The notes under the pieces were generated by a model. That model made no database searches. It worked only from the letters and a program-made list of their open reading frames with translations, and was not told the DNA's origin. The translations under genes and the position numbers were made by a program. Shown here piece by piece: positions 36,780 to 47,879 of a stretch of 64,000 nt of DNA (within the stretch, counting starts at the first letter, position 1; every line of letters starts with the position of its first letter). Source of the stretch: Chamaelirium japonicum (taxonomy: Eukaryota; Streptophyta; Magnoliopsida; Liliales; Melanthiaceae); the NCBI GenBank assembly GCA_947650365.1, contig CANTAL010000022.1:899331-963330 (forward strand). The letters run 5' to 3'.

Positions 36780-37665
36780 CGAAATGGGCCATGATAAAGT
36801 CAGATCAAGATTAATCCAAACCAAGCCTGATTTTCAACTTGGGGCCAGGCCCGTATCCGACCTGAACCTCGTAGTGAATAAGCTCACGTCAAGACAGCGA
36901 GATGAATGGGATGTTATGATGATTGTCTTGGTTTGGCACATATTGAGAGTGCAACGCGAGAGTCGTCTCCAACAAACGACGCTCGATGGATGAGATAGTT
37001 GTGTATGTTTGATATTATGTGGTTGAGTGGAGCGTGGCAGTATGGGTTTGCCCACCGACCTCCCGGTTTGCCCCCCTGTGTAGTATGTAATCGTCTCTAG
37101 ATTTTTTCTTAGGAGTCTACTTAATAAATCGGTTGGGGTCCATACCAAATCCCCCACCACGAGGGGTTCTCAGAAAATAAAAAGTCCCCAAATATATGCC
37201 ATGACCAGGCCAGAAACGAGCCCGAAATGGGCCCTATGTGCAGTGAATTGTACAATGTAGACCAGAAAATTGGTCGGGTTCAGGTCGTATTACCCCAACC
37301 TCCAGGCCGGCCTAAATTCGATAATATGTGCCCAAACCCTACCTGGACCCAAATTTAATTTTTCGGGCATCATCCAGCCCAGGCCGAAACTTAATTCGTT
37401 ATAAAACCCAACCCCAAACCCAGCCCAAATTAAGCCCGACTCTTAAACTATAGGGCAAATTTGACTCCCCCCAAAAAAAAAAAAAATTATATGCTATTTA
37501 GTAAGTCACCCCTCTATTAATCGATATTAGACTTTACCCCCCCCCCCCCCCCCCCCCCCTCCCTCTAATTCCATCAGTCAAGCACATTTGATTTGTATTC
37601 CGCCTCAAACTGACTTTCGACTGACTGTATCACTCCTCTAAATATAATATAGGGTTGACTACCAT
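36780..37665. mobile_element. GGGCC-rich MITE fragments and homopolymer runs
   Basis: 36780-36870 and 37190-37465 carry the GGCCAGGCCCGTATCCGACC and AAACCCAGCCCAAATTAAGC type of wording also seen in the MITE at 56136-56312. The stretch between looks like an insertion. 37440-37665 has A14 and C22 runs and TTGACTCCCC / GACTTTACCCCCC wording like the MITE at 59816. Limits are uncertain. Confidence 0.45.
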
Positions 37666-38022
37666 CAAACGATTTTGTCCAAATCTCCAAATCACGATTG
37701 GAGCATTGCGGCCCTACGGGAAGAGTCGTGGAGCTCCGATCCTCCGATCATCGTTGAACCTGTTGAAATCTGGCGATAAATAAACCGAAGGAGAATGAAT
37801 TATTGCAAATTTTTCCTCAAACTTCTCTCTTTTCATTTCTGTCTAGGTTTTCATCATGTTATGATTTGTAATGCCCAACTATTAGGGTTTGTATCTATCA
37901 CACATTTTACTTGTCTTTCTGTCATGGCCCTCAAATTATCCAAGTAAAAGGTGTTGATAAACCCTAACATTATCGATTTTCTCCCAAATTCTTCTCTGTT
38001 AGGGTTTATAAACCTCGATAAT

Positions 38023-38212
38023 CACTACACCAAAACTGGCAGAAAATGACAGTCATAGATCATCGGTTTTTCAAATAAATGATGGTCTTAGACTGTTGTG
38101 ATGTACGTTGTTTACTGACCTGTCGTCTATATTAAACGACGAGCACGGACCGTCTTAATTTATGACAATAAAAAACTATCATATTAGGGTCTTAGACTGT
38201 TGTGATCCAGCC
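38023..38212 (+). mobile_element. CACTA terminus fragment
   Basis: CACTACACCAAAACTGGC starts at 38023, a standard CACTA end. The motif TCTTAGACTGTTGTGAT occurs twice (about 38090 and 38190) and TTAATTTATGACAATAAAAA lies between. The opposite end is missing. 37666-38022 holds nothing recognisable. 38213-38281 looks like the end of a hAT-type MITE (ATTGTCACCCCTAC). Confidence 0.6.
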
Positions 38213-38343
38213 ATACCCGAATGGGTATGGGTATGGATAGGAGTAGGGTCCGACCCTAACCAGACCGATTGTCACCCCTACCAACATGCCCCAACGGTCC
38301 TCTAGAAAACCACCAATATAGATGAATCAACCAAAACATGCTA

Positions 38344-39170
38344 CATGATAGATGAAAAAGAAAACCCTATCTCCTTGTGTGCTCTCTCTTCCATAGATGA
38401 CTGAACGAATCGCACATGACAATCTCCTTAGAGATAATTCTCATAGGTTCCACAAAGCCATGATATATACTCACAAGTCACAATCTGTCAGATCAATCAT
38501 CATCATAGTGCCATGGATCTCCCATCGGCCTTGCGCTTCTCCTTTAAACTCGCCCCATCATGACCTCGGTCTCCGTAACATGACCTCACCCTCCATGGCT
38601 TAGCCACCATGCCCGAATGCATCTTTCCCCAAAGGAGGTCTTCTCTATGATTTTTCTTCTAATAGAATTCCTCCGTGATTGGTCACAAGCACCGCGATAC
38701 GGTGTTCCAAATGTAGTGTCGTGGACGTGGCTCCTCCTCCCCCAAGTTTATCTTCTCCACGAAAGGCTTCACCAAGAGCCGTAAAGTCTTTCTAATCAAT
38801 AAAGACAATATTCCTCTTCCACCAAGGTGAGTTCTCAAAACCATAGAACCCTTTATATAGCAAGGGAATATGTTTGCATAAGCTTAATCCTGAAATTTTT
38901 TTCAAATAGCTCCAAAAAGAAAGTCAAAACGTGTATGACTTAGGCTGACCCGTGTTGTCTGGCATAGTCGTGTGCACGACCTGCCTATAGCAAGTCTCGT
39001 CTTTCTGATAAAAGATGTGTCAAGAAAGTCATGCGCACGACCTACACCCGGACATGTCGTGCGCATGACCTAGAAGGATGGTGTGCATGACCTGCCCGAG
39101 AAGACGGATTTGACTCGAGCCATCATCAACAAATAGATGTTCACCATCTTAGCGATTTGTAGTCCAAACA
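38344..39170 (-). repeat. Possible copia solo LTR, minus strand
   Basis: A CTATATAAAGGG box (minus strand, 38850-38861) follows a block with four near-palindromic GTCGTGCGCACGACC-like motifs between 38965 and 39085. The LTR at 45823-46656 has the same architecture. The ends are guesses (TGATAG on the left, AGTCCAAACA on the right), without a confirmed target duplication. Confidence 0.35.
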
Positions 39171-39194
39171 ACACACCAAATTATTAAGTAAGGC

Positions 39195-40115
39195 TTTTAA
39201 CTCGGGTCGGTTAGGTTGAGGTTGAGGTCAACCCTAACCCAACCCTAACTTACAAAATGTCAATCCTAGTTCAACCCAACTCATCCCAACCTCACGTTGA
39301 GAAAGCCCATATCGATGAGCCCAATCCGATTGGCTTGGGTTGGGTTGGATCTATCGGGTCGGATTGGCACACATAAAATATAATATTTTAACTTACTATA
39401 TATTGAAATAAATAAATGCTATTTAACCAATTCAATAGCCAACCCTACCACCAACCTGCCTAGCTGGTAGAGCTCATTGGCTTTTGAATCTCACTAGTGA
39501 CGGTTTGCATCTCTCAAGCTAGTGACATTTTAAAGTCACTAGTGTCGCATCAAACATCACTAGTGACATTCTGTGTGAGTGCTGCCCAATAGCCAACAAC
39601 CACCTATACATGTTGATGATGGGGTTGGCTATAGTCCCTTGGGTTGGTTAAATGGCACCGCTTATTGATATTACACAATGATCGTGAAAGAGATGAGCAT
39701 CAGACCCTCAACCATATGTCATATCTAATTTTTCATAACCGTCCGATGGAATTCACCTCCTTGGTCTTCGCATATGATCGGATGGACAGTGATGCCAGGT
39801 GGCTATGAACAAGGGTAAAATCCACTACAAGAATTATATGTCCAGTTATACGTACGTGAGTGGTTTGTGAAACTTAAACTACCACATCCAATGGCTTAGG
39901 TGCGTGTTGGGTCGGGTTGAATCTAAGACCTCAACCCTAACCCAACTCGGGCTCGGATTGGTATTTCTTAATCCTAACCCAATCCAAAGATAAAGAAACC
40001 TAACCCAACAAAATCAAAACCCAATCCAAAGATTAAGAAACCCAACCCAACCATATCAAATCCCGCATTGGGTGACGTAGTCAAGTTCGGATTAGCCCCC
40101 AACCCAAGTTGTAAC
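39195..40115. mobile_element. hAT-type MITE pieces with CCCAACC motifs
   Basis: 39195-39375 and 39895-40115 are rich in AACCCAACCC and GGGTTGGGTT wording with the GGGTCGGGTT ends of the plant hAT MITEs. Between them, 39430-39560 has three short CACTAGTGAC motifs. No complete terminal pair was found. Confidence 0.4.
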
Positions 40116-40134
40116 GGGCCTGTCTGTATTTGAT

Positions 40135-40815
40135 CAACAAACTAACTAGTAAAGTAAATCGGATAAAAAAAAATCACTTTTGTTGTTGTTTGGATTCAAA
40201 AAGTTGTAGTAAAGTAAATAGTAGGAGATTTACTAGTAGCCAAAAGCCAAGTAAAACATTTTGATTTACTAGTAAAAGGCTCCGTTGACAATGCCACATC
40301 AATCAATGGCACAGTTGAGATAGCATCACATGATAGATTCAACTATTTGGAGAGTGACATGTGGCCACCACCCCGCCCACCACTACCTGCACCCCGTCAC
40401 CCACCGCCACCACCACGCCAGCCACCACCATCGTCCACCACCCTCGTCGGCCGCCTTACACCGCCGTCATCCCGTTGTTGCCCATCTGCCATCGTGTGGC
40501 CAGTGGACGACGATGGGTGCTAGCTGATAGTGCGGCGGCGAGCGATCGGTGGTCGGCGATAGTGGTGGACGGTGGCCGACCGGACGGTGATAGGTTTGTC
40601 GGTGGCCGGTGTAAGGTGGTGGATGACGACGGCGGCAAGTGACCAATAGATTTATTTCTAATTTACTTTACTGGTCAATCCAAACAATTGTATAAAAGTA
40701 ATGATTTACTTTACTGATCAATACAAGCTGTAAAAAGTAAATCAAATTTGCTAGTCCATCTAGAAGATTTATTAGCCCATATTCGATTTACTAGTCTTTG
40801 CTTTGCGGGTGCTAA
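40135..40815. mobile_element. Candidate TIR element with GATTTACTAGTA motifs
   Basis: ACTAGTAAAGTAAATC on the left pairs roughly with GATTTACTAGTCTTTGCTTT on the right. The motif TTTACTAGTA or TTTACTTTACTG recurs at least seven times in both orientations near both ends. The core (40330-40640) is a GC-rich CCACCACC / GTGGTGG stretch with no credible gene. Confidence 0.45.
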
Positions 40816-40873
40816 AAAAGATAAAATTTATATATCCAAGTATCATTGATGGGACTGACATGCATCAGCCTGC

Positions 40874-40921
40874 CACGTGTGTTCTGACATGACTGCCACT
40901 TTGAGCACCGGGTGACACGTG
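40874..40921 (+). promoter_or_regulatory. Two G-box/ABRE motifs upstream of the host gene
   Basis: CACGTG occurs at 40874-40879 (GCCACGTGTG) and 40916-40921 (GACACGTGTA), about 205 and 165 bases before the ATG. Paired G-boxes with this context are bound by plant bZIP and bHLH factors and are common in abscisic-acid or light-responsive promoters; the function here is inferred. No clear TATA box was seen. Confidence 0.5.
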
Positions 40922-41005
40922 TAACTACATCCTGACTCAACAGTCCAACCGTTATTTTCGGATACAAAGCCAAGAACCGATCATCTTGAATCCCATTCGT
41001 CTCTT

Positions 41006-41017
<12 letters not shown>

Positions 41018-41040
<23 letters not shown>
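41018..41040 (+). repeat. (CT)n tract in the probable 5' leader
   Basis: CT dinucleotides end 44 bases before the start codon. Such CT tracts are frequent in plant 5' leaders. Confidence 0.85.
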
Positions 41041-41041
<1 letters not shown>

Positions 41042-41084
41042 GCTTGGGATCTCCGATCCCCACCTGACGTCCCGTACGTCCTGC

Positions 41085-41587
41085 ATGGCCTCAGCTGCGG
41101 CGAGCGAGCCGACGGTCCTCTCCCGGCTGGATCGGCTGGACATGATGCTCGGGTACCTGGAGGAGATGCGGGTGGGCCGGGCCGCGGCGGTGCGGGGCTC
41201 GGGCGCCTCCACGACGTCGAGCGGGAGGCTGACGAGCGACGGCGGCAGCTCGTCCGTGGGCTCCTCTCCGAAGAGGTTCCGCCCCGTCCACGACGTCGTC
41301 CACGAGGTCCAGCTGAAGGGCACCCTCATCGACCGGGTCCACCACCTCGAGATCCGTCTCTTCAAGGTACGTAGCATCGATCGATCTCAAGCTAGCTAGG
41401 TTCGCTCTTGATGATTCTATGCATGGTTTCTTGATCGTCTCGCACTTAGTTGGAAGAAGAGATGGAGAAGGAGAAGACGTCGAGCCCGAGCGGCGGCCGC
41501 GGCGGCGAGAAGAGAACACATGGGAAAGGGTTGAGGCATCTCGTCAAGTCCTGCGTGAAAGGGAATGATGCCAAGGCGAAGGAATGA
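41085..41587 (+). CDS. Host gene, small plant protein of unknown function (two exons)
   Basis: Exon 1 is 41085-41366 and exon 2 is 41450-41587, with a GT-AG intron (GTACGT donor, CTTAG acceptor) at phase 0, giving 139 residues. Parts in order: a helical N-terminus with LSRLDRLDMMLGYLEEMR (about 12-29); a Ser/Gly/Thr-rich segment (about 40-62); VHDVVHEVQLKGTLIDRVHH (about 68-87), running into a second coiled-coil-prone helix LEIRLFKLEEEMEKEK across the intron; and a basic C-terminus KGLRHLVKSCVKG (about 122-134). I recognise this layout from small uncharacterised land-plant proteins with a conserved LVKSCVKG end. No signal peptide or membrane segment. The reading frame is clean and exon 1 is GC rich, unlike all surrounding repeats, so this is the best host gene in the window. 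The start is the first ATG after the CT leader. Confidence 0.8.
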
Positions 41588-41840
41588 TCCGCACATCGAT
41601 CTCTTGATCGAAGTTAGGGTTTTGTTTACTTGCATTTGGCTTGCTTTGTGGATGTCGAACACTACCCGTTTGGGTGCTTTTAGGTTTAAAGGGCCGGGAT
41701 ATGTTTTCTGTATGGCAGGTCTAACCTGCTTAAGTAGGATATCAAAACCTAAGGAGAAAGACTTGAAGCACTTATGTGCTTAGCTTTTTCTTTCAATGTC
41801 TACCTCTTGATTTCTTGAGAATGATGATGGGTTGTCTATT
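41588..41840 (+). other. Probable 3' untranslated region of the host gene
   Basis: A T-rich, non-repetitive stretch follows the TGA. No strong AATAAA signal was identified. 41841-42116 shows nothing I recognise. Confidence 0.35.
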
Positions 41841-42113
41841 TGCGTGGGAATTAACCACTTTCAGGATACTACAAGCCTTAGTGATTCTGCGTGCGCCAGA
41901 TGAAAGGGAGTCTTAATGCTTCTGCGTGTAGCAATAACGAAAGGAACACATCGGATCACTTTTACGGGTCAAGAAGGAATTAAAAAGAGTGAGGGATGCA
42001 CTAACGAACACAAATAATAGCTTAAGGGTGTTACCGAACGACCCCTTAAGAGACCACCTCAATTTGTCTTGGTCTCTTGCGGAGCACAAGCGATATCGTA
42101 CAATTATCTCCCG

Positions 42114-42245
<132 letters not shown>

Positions 42246-42775
42246 GCATCTTGTATTACTTCTATATATTACATATACCTCTTCTCATATTGGGAGAGAA
42301 TGCACACCATTAAAATATCACTACATCTAACAATCCCCCCCCCCCCCCCTCTTTCTTTCTCAAATTGATATGTGGTAAAATCAAACTTCAGTTTGTCTAA
42401 CAAAAGAATGAAAAAATGCATCCAATATCCATTCTTGTAATGCAAAGATAGTACCTTGGGAATCCGATCGTCCTATAAGCAAGTCATCTTGGGAATCTTA
42501 TTGTTCTGCAAGTAGGATAACAGGGGAACTCAGCCAACCAGCAAGCAAGGCAACCGAAAAATAGGCAAGGGTCGCTAAGGCCCGATGGAAAACAGGCGGA
42601 GCAATGACAAAAGCAACCGACAGTAGTAGAAGGCTAGTCAATGTAGAAGGAAGCAAGTACATACTCGACACCGGCCTCTAGGGAGATCTCGATCATCACA
42701 ACTGAAGAAGAGATTTGGATCTGTGTGAGAGAGAATGGAGGATTGGCATAGTCCGATCAAAAGAAGAAGGTAATG

Positions 42776-43130
42776 GTCGGGCTCCAAGCGTGCTGAACGC
42801 ACTGGGGAATACGACGTGAGAGAGGGTCAGGCTCCCGACATGCATGCTGAGCGCACGGGAGAATACAACATAAGATAGGGTCAGGCTCCCGACATGCATG
42901 CTGTGCGCAACGGGAAATACAATGGATAAGAGGTCGGGCTCCCGGCATGCTGAGCACACCGAGAAATACGACGGATAGAGAGGCCGGGCTCCCAGCATGC
43001 TAAGTGCACCCAGGGAATACGAAGAAGAAGCCGGGCACCTAGCATGCTGAGTACATCCGGGGAATACAGCGAAGAGAGGTTGGGCTCCCAACGTGCCAAG
43101 GGCACCCGGGGAATACAACGAGAGAGAAGT
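42776..43130. repeat. About 50-bp minisatellite, seven units
   Basis: GGGCTCCCAGCATGCTGAGC-type units, each followed by a GGGAATACAACG-type tail, start near 42779, 42829, 42883, 42936, 42986, 43033 and 43082. Flanking sequence to 44030 is purine rich and unclassified. It includes a direct repeat of about 30 bases (CAGTCGGGCCCGATATCAGT at 43568, near copy at 43754). A link to a gypsy 3' region is possible but unproven. Confidence 0.8.
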
Positions 43131-44033
43131 TTGTCGAAATAGACCACGGAATACGGTTGAGGAAACCGTCGCAGATACGGGTCGAGTAGATGACAGTCAG
43201 GCATATCACAGTGGCCGCAATGTGGGACTATAAAGAATGGCCAGGCAAAGGATGGCGTGAGAGTGTGTGGATGACGTTGACATGTGAAAGATAGGCTGTC
43301 GGGAGGTAAACCTAAGATGCTGAGAAGCAATTGGCGAAGAAGCCCAAGGCGAGGCCAGAGACCAAGAGGACCGGAGTTACACTCGTGAGAAGAGGCAACC
43401 GAAGACCCAAGCAGAGGAGAGGCATCGTGCAAGTGACAGAGAAGAGACAAAGAGGAAGAGATCCCCTCTACTACTTCGATTCACCACCAGACAAGCAGGA
43501 GAAGACGGCTGAGAGATCGGGCACTGTGCAGAAGCAGTGAAGACGGGTCACAGGGTGCTCGAAGATGGCAGTCGGGCCCGATATCAGTGACCAGCAGCAA
43601 AAGGGAAACCAAGAGGAGGCCAATCTTAATTTGTTTCATCGAACAGAGTCGGAGCTGGAGGTGACTCCGTATGAGAAGATAGCATCAGTGAGGAGGAGCA
43701 CAATTGGAAGGCACGACTGATGAGATATGCCAAAGAGGGGTCCTCGAAAATGCCAGTCGGGTCCGATATCAGTGGCCAGCATCCGGCAAGGACACAAACA
43801 ATGGAAAGAACTTTGGAGCTCTGGTTATTTGATTTAACCAAGTGAAAACATCAAGCAGCTGGATTGTTTGGATGTCTATGATTATACGAGTTCCTTTTGT
43901 AAAACTCTTCACTAGGTTTTCTAACAAGGGAACAATGGATCGTCGCTGCCCCCTTTGCCTCTCCTTTTCTCTGTAACCCAGGGCTCACAACCGAGCATCA
44001 GATTGTCTCATAGCATCAATCGGCGTTATCGGT

Positions 44034-44230
44034 AGGGGTGGGACTTGGGCGGGTTCGACCCGCCCAACCCGAAGAATGGGCAAGCATGGGCAAGGCTGGT
44101 TAAAAACTTGGACGGATTTGGACAAACAAAGATCAATCCGATTTCAATTTGGACGGGTTTGGACACCGGCCCAACCAGAGGAACCCGAGTACAATGGCCC
44201 AACCTACACTTCTCAAGTACTTTAACTTTG
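44034..44230. mobile_element. hAT-type MITE fragment
   Basis: TAGGGGTGGGACTTGGGCGG at its start and repeated GGACGGGTTTGGACA wording mark the same broad hAT MITE group. The far end is not clear. 44231-44635 has nothing else I can name. Confidence 0.45.
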
Positions 44231-44635
44231 CACTTTCATGTATGGATCTACTTTGTTATTATAGATTTGATGAACTGACATTGAAATTTCAAAGATGATT
44301 TTGTTGACTACACATATGTATTACTAGCAAAGATTGTGCATAACGACTTGAGTTATTAAAGTTTGAACACAGAACAACAAAGATTCAACATAGATCAAAC
44401 TTAGTATGCTTGGTGTGACTGTTTGGGGCAAGAGGGTTCAGGCCAAGGATTTGGCTTGTGACCCGGCCTTGGATTGATATTAATGTTCCGATTAGCTGGA
44501 ACCCCACGACTTTGGACCCCTCTTGTAGGGACAGGATGGGTTCGGTTACTGAGTTGATGTTGGGCAGGGACTGATGATCGAGTTAATTTTAATAATTTTG
44601 GGCCTGATCTTGCAGATAGAATATGCAACATTCCT

Positions 44636-45130
44636 AGGGATGGCAACAGGTCGGGTTTGGGATGGGTCGGTCCTATCCCAAACCCATCCCATTATATTTT
44701 ATCCCACCCTATATCCGTCCCAAACCCCTGTCGGGTTTTGAGGGTAATTTCCAAACCCGTCCCAATTAGTATTGAAAAACCCGTGCCCATCCCATCTCGC
44801 CCCGTTTATGCATTGCGGGTCGGGTCGAATTGGGTCGGGTCGGATCGGCTTCATAAAAAACTACATATTTAGCTTCTTTGGCCAACCTAATCGCAGCTCT
44901 ACATAGAAAAAAATACAGAACAAATGTTCTTCCTATATTACGATCACATAGTTATAAGCACAAGTCAACTTATTATATGATCTTGAGAACCAACATATCA
45001 AAGAATATTTAAGATATATGAATATATGATAGGTTATATACCCGGGTCGGAGCAGGGCGGGTTGGAGTAAAACCCGAACCCGATCCAAACCCGAACGGGT
45101 TTTAAATTCAAATCCCAAACCCGCCCCAAA
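44636..45130. mobile_element. hAT-type MITE, right end missing
   Basis: It starts TAGGGATGGCAACAGGTCGG. Blocks AAACCCATCCCA and GGGTCGGGTCGGATCGG, and later GAACCCGATCCAAACCCG, are internal parts of this family. The expected TTGCCATCCCTA end is absent, so the element is truncated where the copia relic begins. Confidence 0.55.
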
Positions 45131-45810
45131 CCCATTTTTGAGGCGTCAAAGACCAAGATATGCTCCATCATTCTTATATTTATATTCTTACTTTTATATA
45201 TGACAAGTGAGCTGTCAAAGACATCCTCCAATTTGATTGACTCATTTCCATAAAGTATCGTGACCTTCAGATTCTTATAGGACTGGAGTAGTGATCCGAG
45301 AAGAAGTAGCGTCATGTTTGTCTCCTTCATGTTTTCACCGGCATTGAGTAATTCCTATGTCAGTTTATTAAAGACCAAGATATGCTCCGCAATCCCTATA
45401 CCTTCTGCCATCTAAAGTTTGTAGATCTTCTACTTCAGGTACAATCGGTTCTTGAGCGATTGGGTCATATAAATGCTCTCCAACTGCTCCCACAACTTTA
45501 CCGTAGAAACCTAACCTCCTTGGAGATGTTCGCAAACACAACCTTAGCGAGAAACATTTGAATTGTGCTCACCGTATTCCAATCAAACTCCTCCCACCCA
45601 TCGACTTTCACCGTGTCCAGCTTGACAACCTTAAAAGCTTGGTGCAACCCACATTAGATCAATGCATGTCTGACTTGCATTTGCTAGAAGCCAAAGTTGA
45701 TCCGGCCATCGGACTTCACAATCTCAAACTTCATGTTCGACCCATGGACCGTTATTTCCGAATTCTTTGTCCTCAACTTAGCGTCTCAAAAATCACCAAT
45801 AGGAAACTCT
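45130..45810 (-). pseudogene. Copia gag relic, minus strand
   Basis: On the minus strand, SNMKFEIVKSDGRINFGFWQ and MQVRHALI start a copia Gag (UBN2 type), followed by WEEFDWNTVSTIQMFLAKVV and, after breaks, KETNMTLLLLGSLLQSYKNL and LKVTILYGNESIKLEDV. Several stops interrupt it. It lies directly inside the 5' LTR and primer site, in the right order. Confidence 0.72.
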
Positions 45811-45817
45811 GATACTA
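45804..45817 (-). other. Primer binding site of the copia relic
   Basis: The minus strand reads TAGTATCAGAG, one change from TGGTATCAGAG, a few bases after the LTR. Confidence 0.65.
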
Positions 45818-45822
45818 GTTTT

Positions 45823-46656
45823 TGGAAAAACACGAGGCCCCGTGCATTGGAAAGAGAGAACCAGAGGTGCGAAAAACCACCACCAGTAAATGATGTCCAC
45901 CACAATCAAGAAGTTAGATCAATAACAAGCACAAGCAATTATACAAGATTCTGACAATGATGATCAATAGATTCACTAGCATAGGAATTCATATAAGTAT
46001 ACACGTTTGCTTGTCTCTACCAATCCCTCGCATTAGCCAAAGAGATTACATAAGAAGAAGAGAATCCGCAGCCCTCTCCCACCCGAAGAACAAGAAGGAA
46101 TCCCTCAACCAAAAGCCTAAGGTTCCCCCCCCCCCCTCTCCCTTGATGATCGTTACCCTCTCAACCCAAATAACTTTCAATCCTATGCTGGGTTCGTGCT
46201 AGAACCTCTATTTATAACCCCAAGTTCATATACAACTTGTAGAAGAAGTTCAAAGCCTGTACATCGATCTGCATAGTTTGCCCGAGTCGATCGTGCTCAC
46301 GATAGTCTCATCATGCGCACGTCCATTCCATTAGTCTTCTCACCCGAATTTTTTGCCGATTGACTGTGCTCACGATGTTGCTATCATGTGCACGATCTAT
46401 ACTTCCAAGTTGTGAACATGATTTCACCATCATGCAGACGACTTGCTAAAATCCTAGAAGCCTTCTTCTACTCTGTCGTTCATCATTCCTTTGTGTACGA
46501 ACCTCGAAGTTATCATGTGGCTTGTTTAATGCCATATCTCCAACAGATCTCTCGTAACAACTTTCAGATTTCAAATCTGTCTTGTAAATTCTAGGCAGAT
46601 AAGATTAAGATGTCGATGATCACGTGCCGGTGAGTGGAGCCGGGGGTCTTATCACA
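45823..46656 (-). repeat. 5' LTR of the copia relic
   Basis: On the minus strand it starts TGTGATAAGACCC (46656) and ends TTTTTCCA (45823), 834 bp. A TATAAATAGAGG box lies at 46206-46217 (minus strand). GTGCTCACGAT and ATGCGCACG motifs recur at 46290-46400. No second LTR was found, so the element has lost its 3' half. 46657-47340 shows no recognisable element or gene. Confidence 0.6.
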
Positions 46657-47345
46657 TTAGAGCAAGAGCCCAATATATATACAAAAGGATATGAGTAAGA
46701 TATGTCTCCTACACTATATAAGATGTATAGCCAGTATATACAAATAACTTGAACGATTATTATTTCCAACATTTCACATTTCAAGCACAAGCTTTGCTTT
46801 TGGTGCATGTTTCTTTCTGGGAGGTAGCAGTCCGTCCCTAGTCAAAAGATCAACTAGCCTACAAGACATCCAAATTGAAAGGACAAAAATACCCATAACT
46901 ACACTTCAAATTTTTATTTCATGCCACTTCTTTCTATACTAAACCGAATCCTAAACTCTAAGATTTAGAAACCATGGGATGAACCCTGGACCTAATCCTA
47001 AATCTAAATCGAACCCCTTCGTCAGCTGCCTGCCTGTCGTCTCCGTTGCTCGCCGCCGTCGAGACAATGGCAAGCAGCTGCAACTTGAGGCCCCCACCGC
47101 CGCCACTGCTGACCGTGCCCGCCTCCACCACCGTTGATCGCACCCACCTTCACCATCATTGATTGCGTCCGCCACCACTGTCGTAGTTCACGCTTGTCTC
47201 CGTCACCACAGCTTGAGAGAAACTGGAGAAAGGGAAAGTCGATAATGAGGGTGATTTGGTCTTTTGGTAATTATTTTCACCAAACTGATCTATTCTCCGG
47301 GGACCTTAGGTGAAACCCAATCATGCCCATCCTTTTCACCCCACC

Positions 47346-47580
47346 AATCTGTTGTTTGTAGGGCTGTCAACGGGCCGAGCCTAGGTAAGCCTGAGCCCGG
47401 CCATTTCAAATATTGACGGGCCCAAGCACTTAAGGGTCTAAAAATCTTCAGCCCAAGCCCAGCCATTACAAATATAGGTAGGCCCAAGCACTTAAAGGTC
47501 TAAAAATCTTCAGCCCTAGCTCAATCCTTTGAGGGCACGGGTCAAGCGCTCGGGCTCAGAGTCGAGGAGGAAGGCCGTCA
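47346..47580. mobile_element. hAT-type MITE with internal duplication
   Basis: It begins TAGGGCTGTCAACGGGCCGA. A unit with GGCCCAAGCACTTAA and GGTCTAAAAATCTTCAGCCC occurs twice, about 65 bases apart. The far end is ill defined. Confidence 0.5.
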
Positions 47581-47879
47581 TTTTTGTATAGGTTTCAAAA
47601 ACTGAAACAAAAAAGAAGAATAGAAAATTCATAAGTATGATCCCATGACTAAAATCACACTAATTTTCCTGCAATTGTTATGGGCATCATGAGGTGAACA
47701 TTTATTTTCATATCCTAAACAACTATCCATGGACTATTGGAACCCTAATTTTCTATAATTGAGCTCCATAATCTACTACTTATTTTACATCTTAAAAGCC
47801 CCAAAAATTCTTTCATGGTTCTTCGATGTACCATACAATTTACACAAAGAAATGTAACATAGGACACTTATCAATTGTT

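Noticed and set aside
39195..40115. Interstitial telomere tract
   Set aside because: The AACCC words lack the TTTAGGG plant telomere order and fit the hAT-type MITE pattern.
41091..41519. Minus-strand 142-codon frame opposite the host gene
   Set aside because: It is antisense to the well-supported two-exon gene and runs through its intron; arginine-rich noise.
46951..47178. Basic GC-rich frames on the minus strand
   Set aside because: Low-complexity CCACCG/CGGTGG sequence without any recognised motif.
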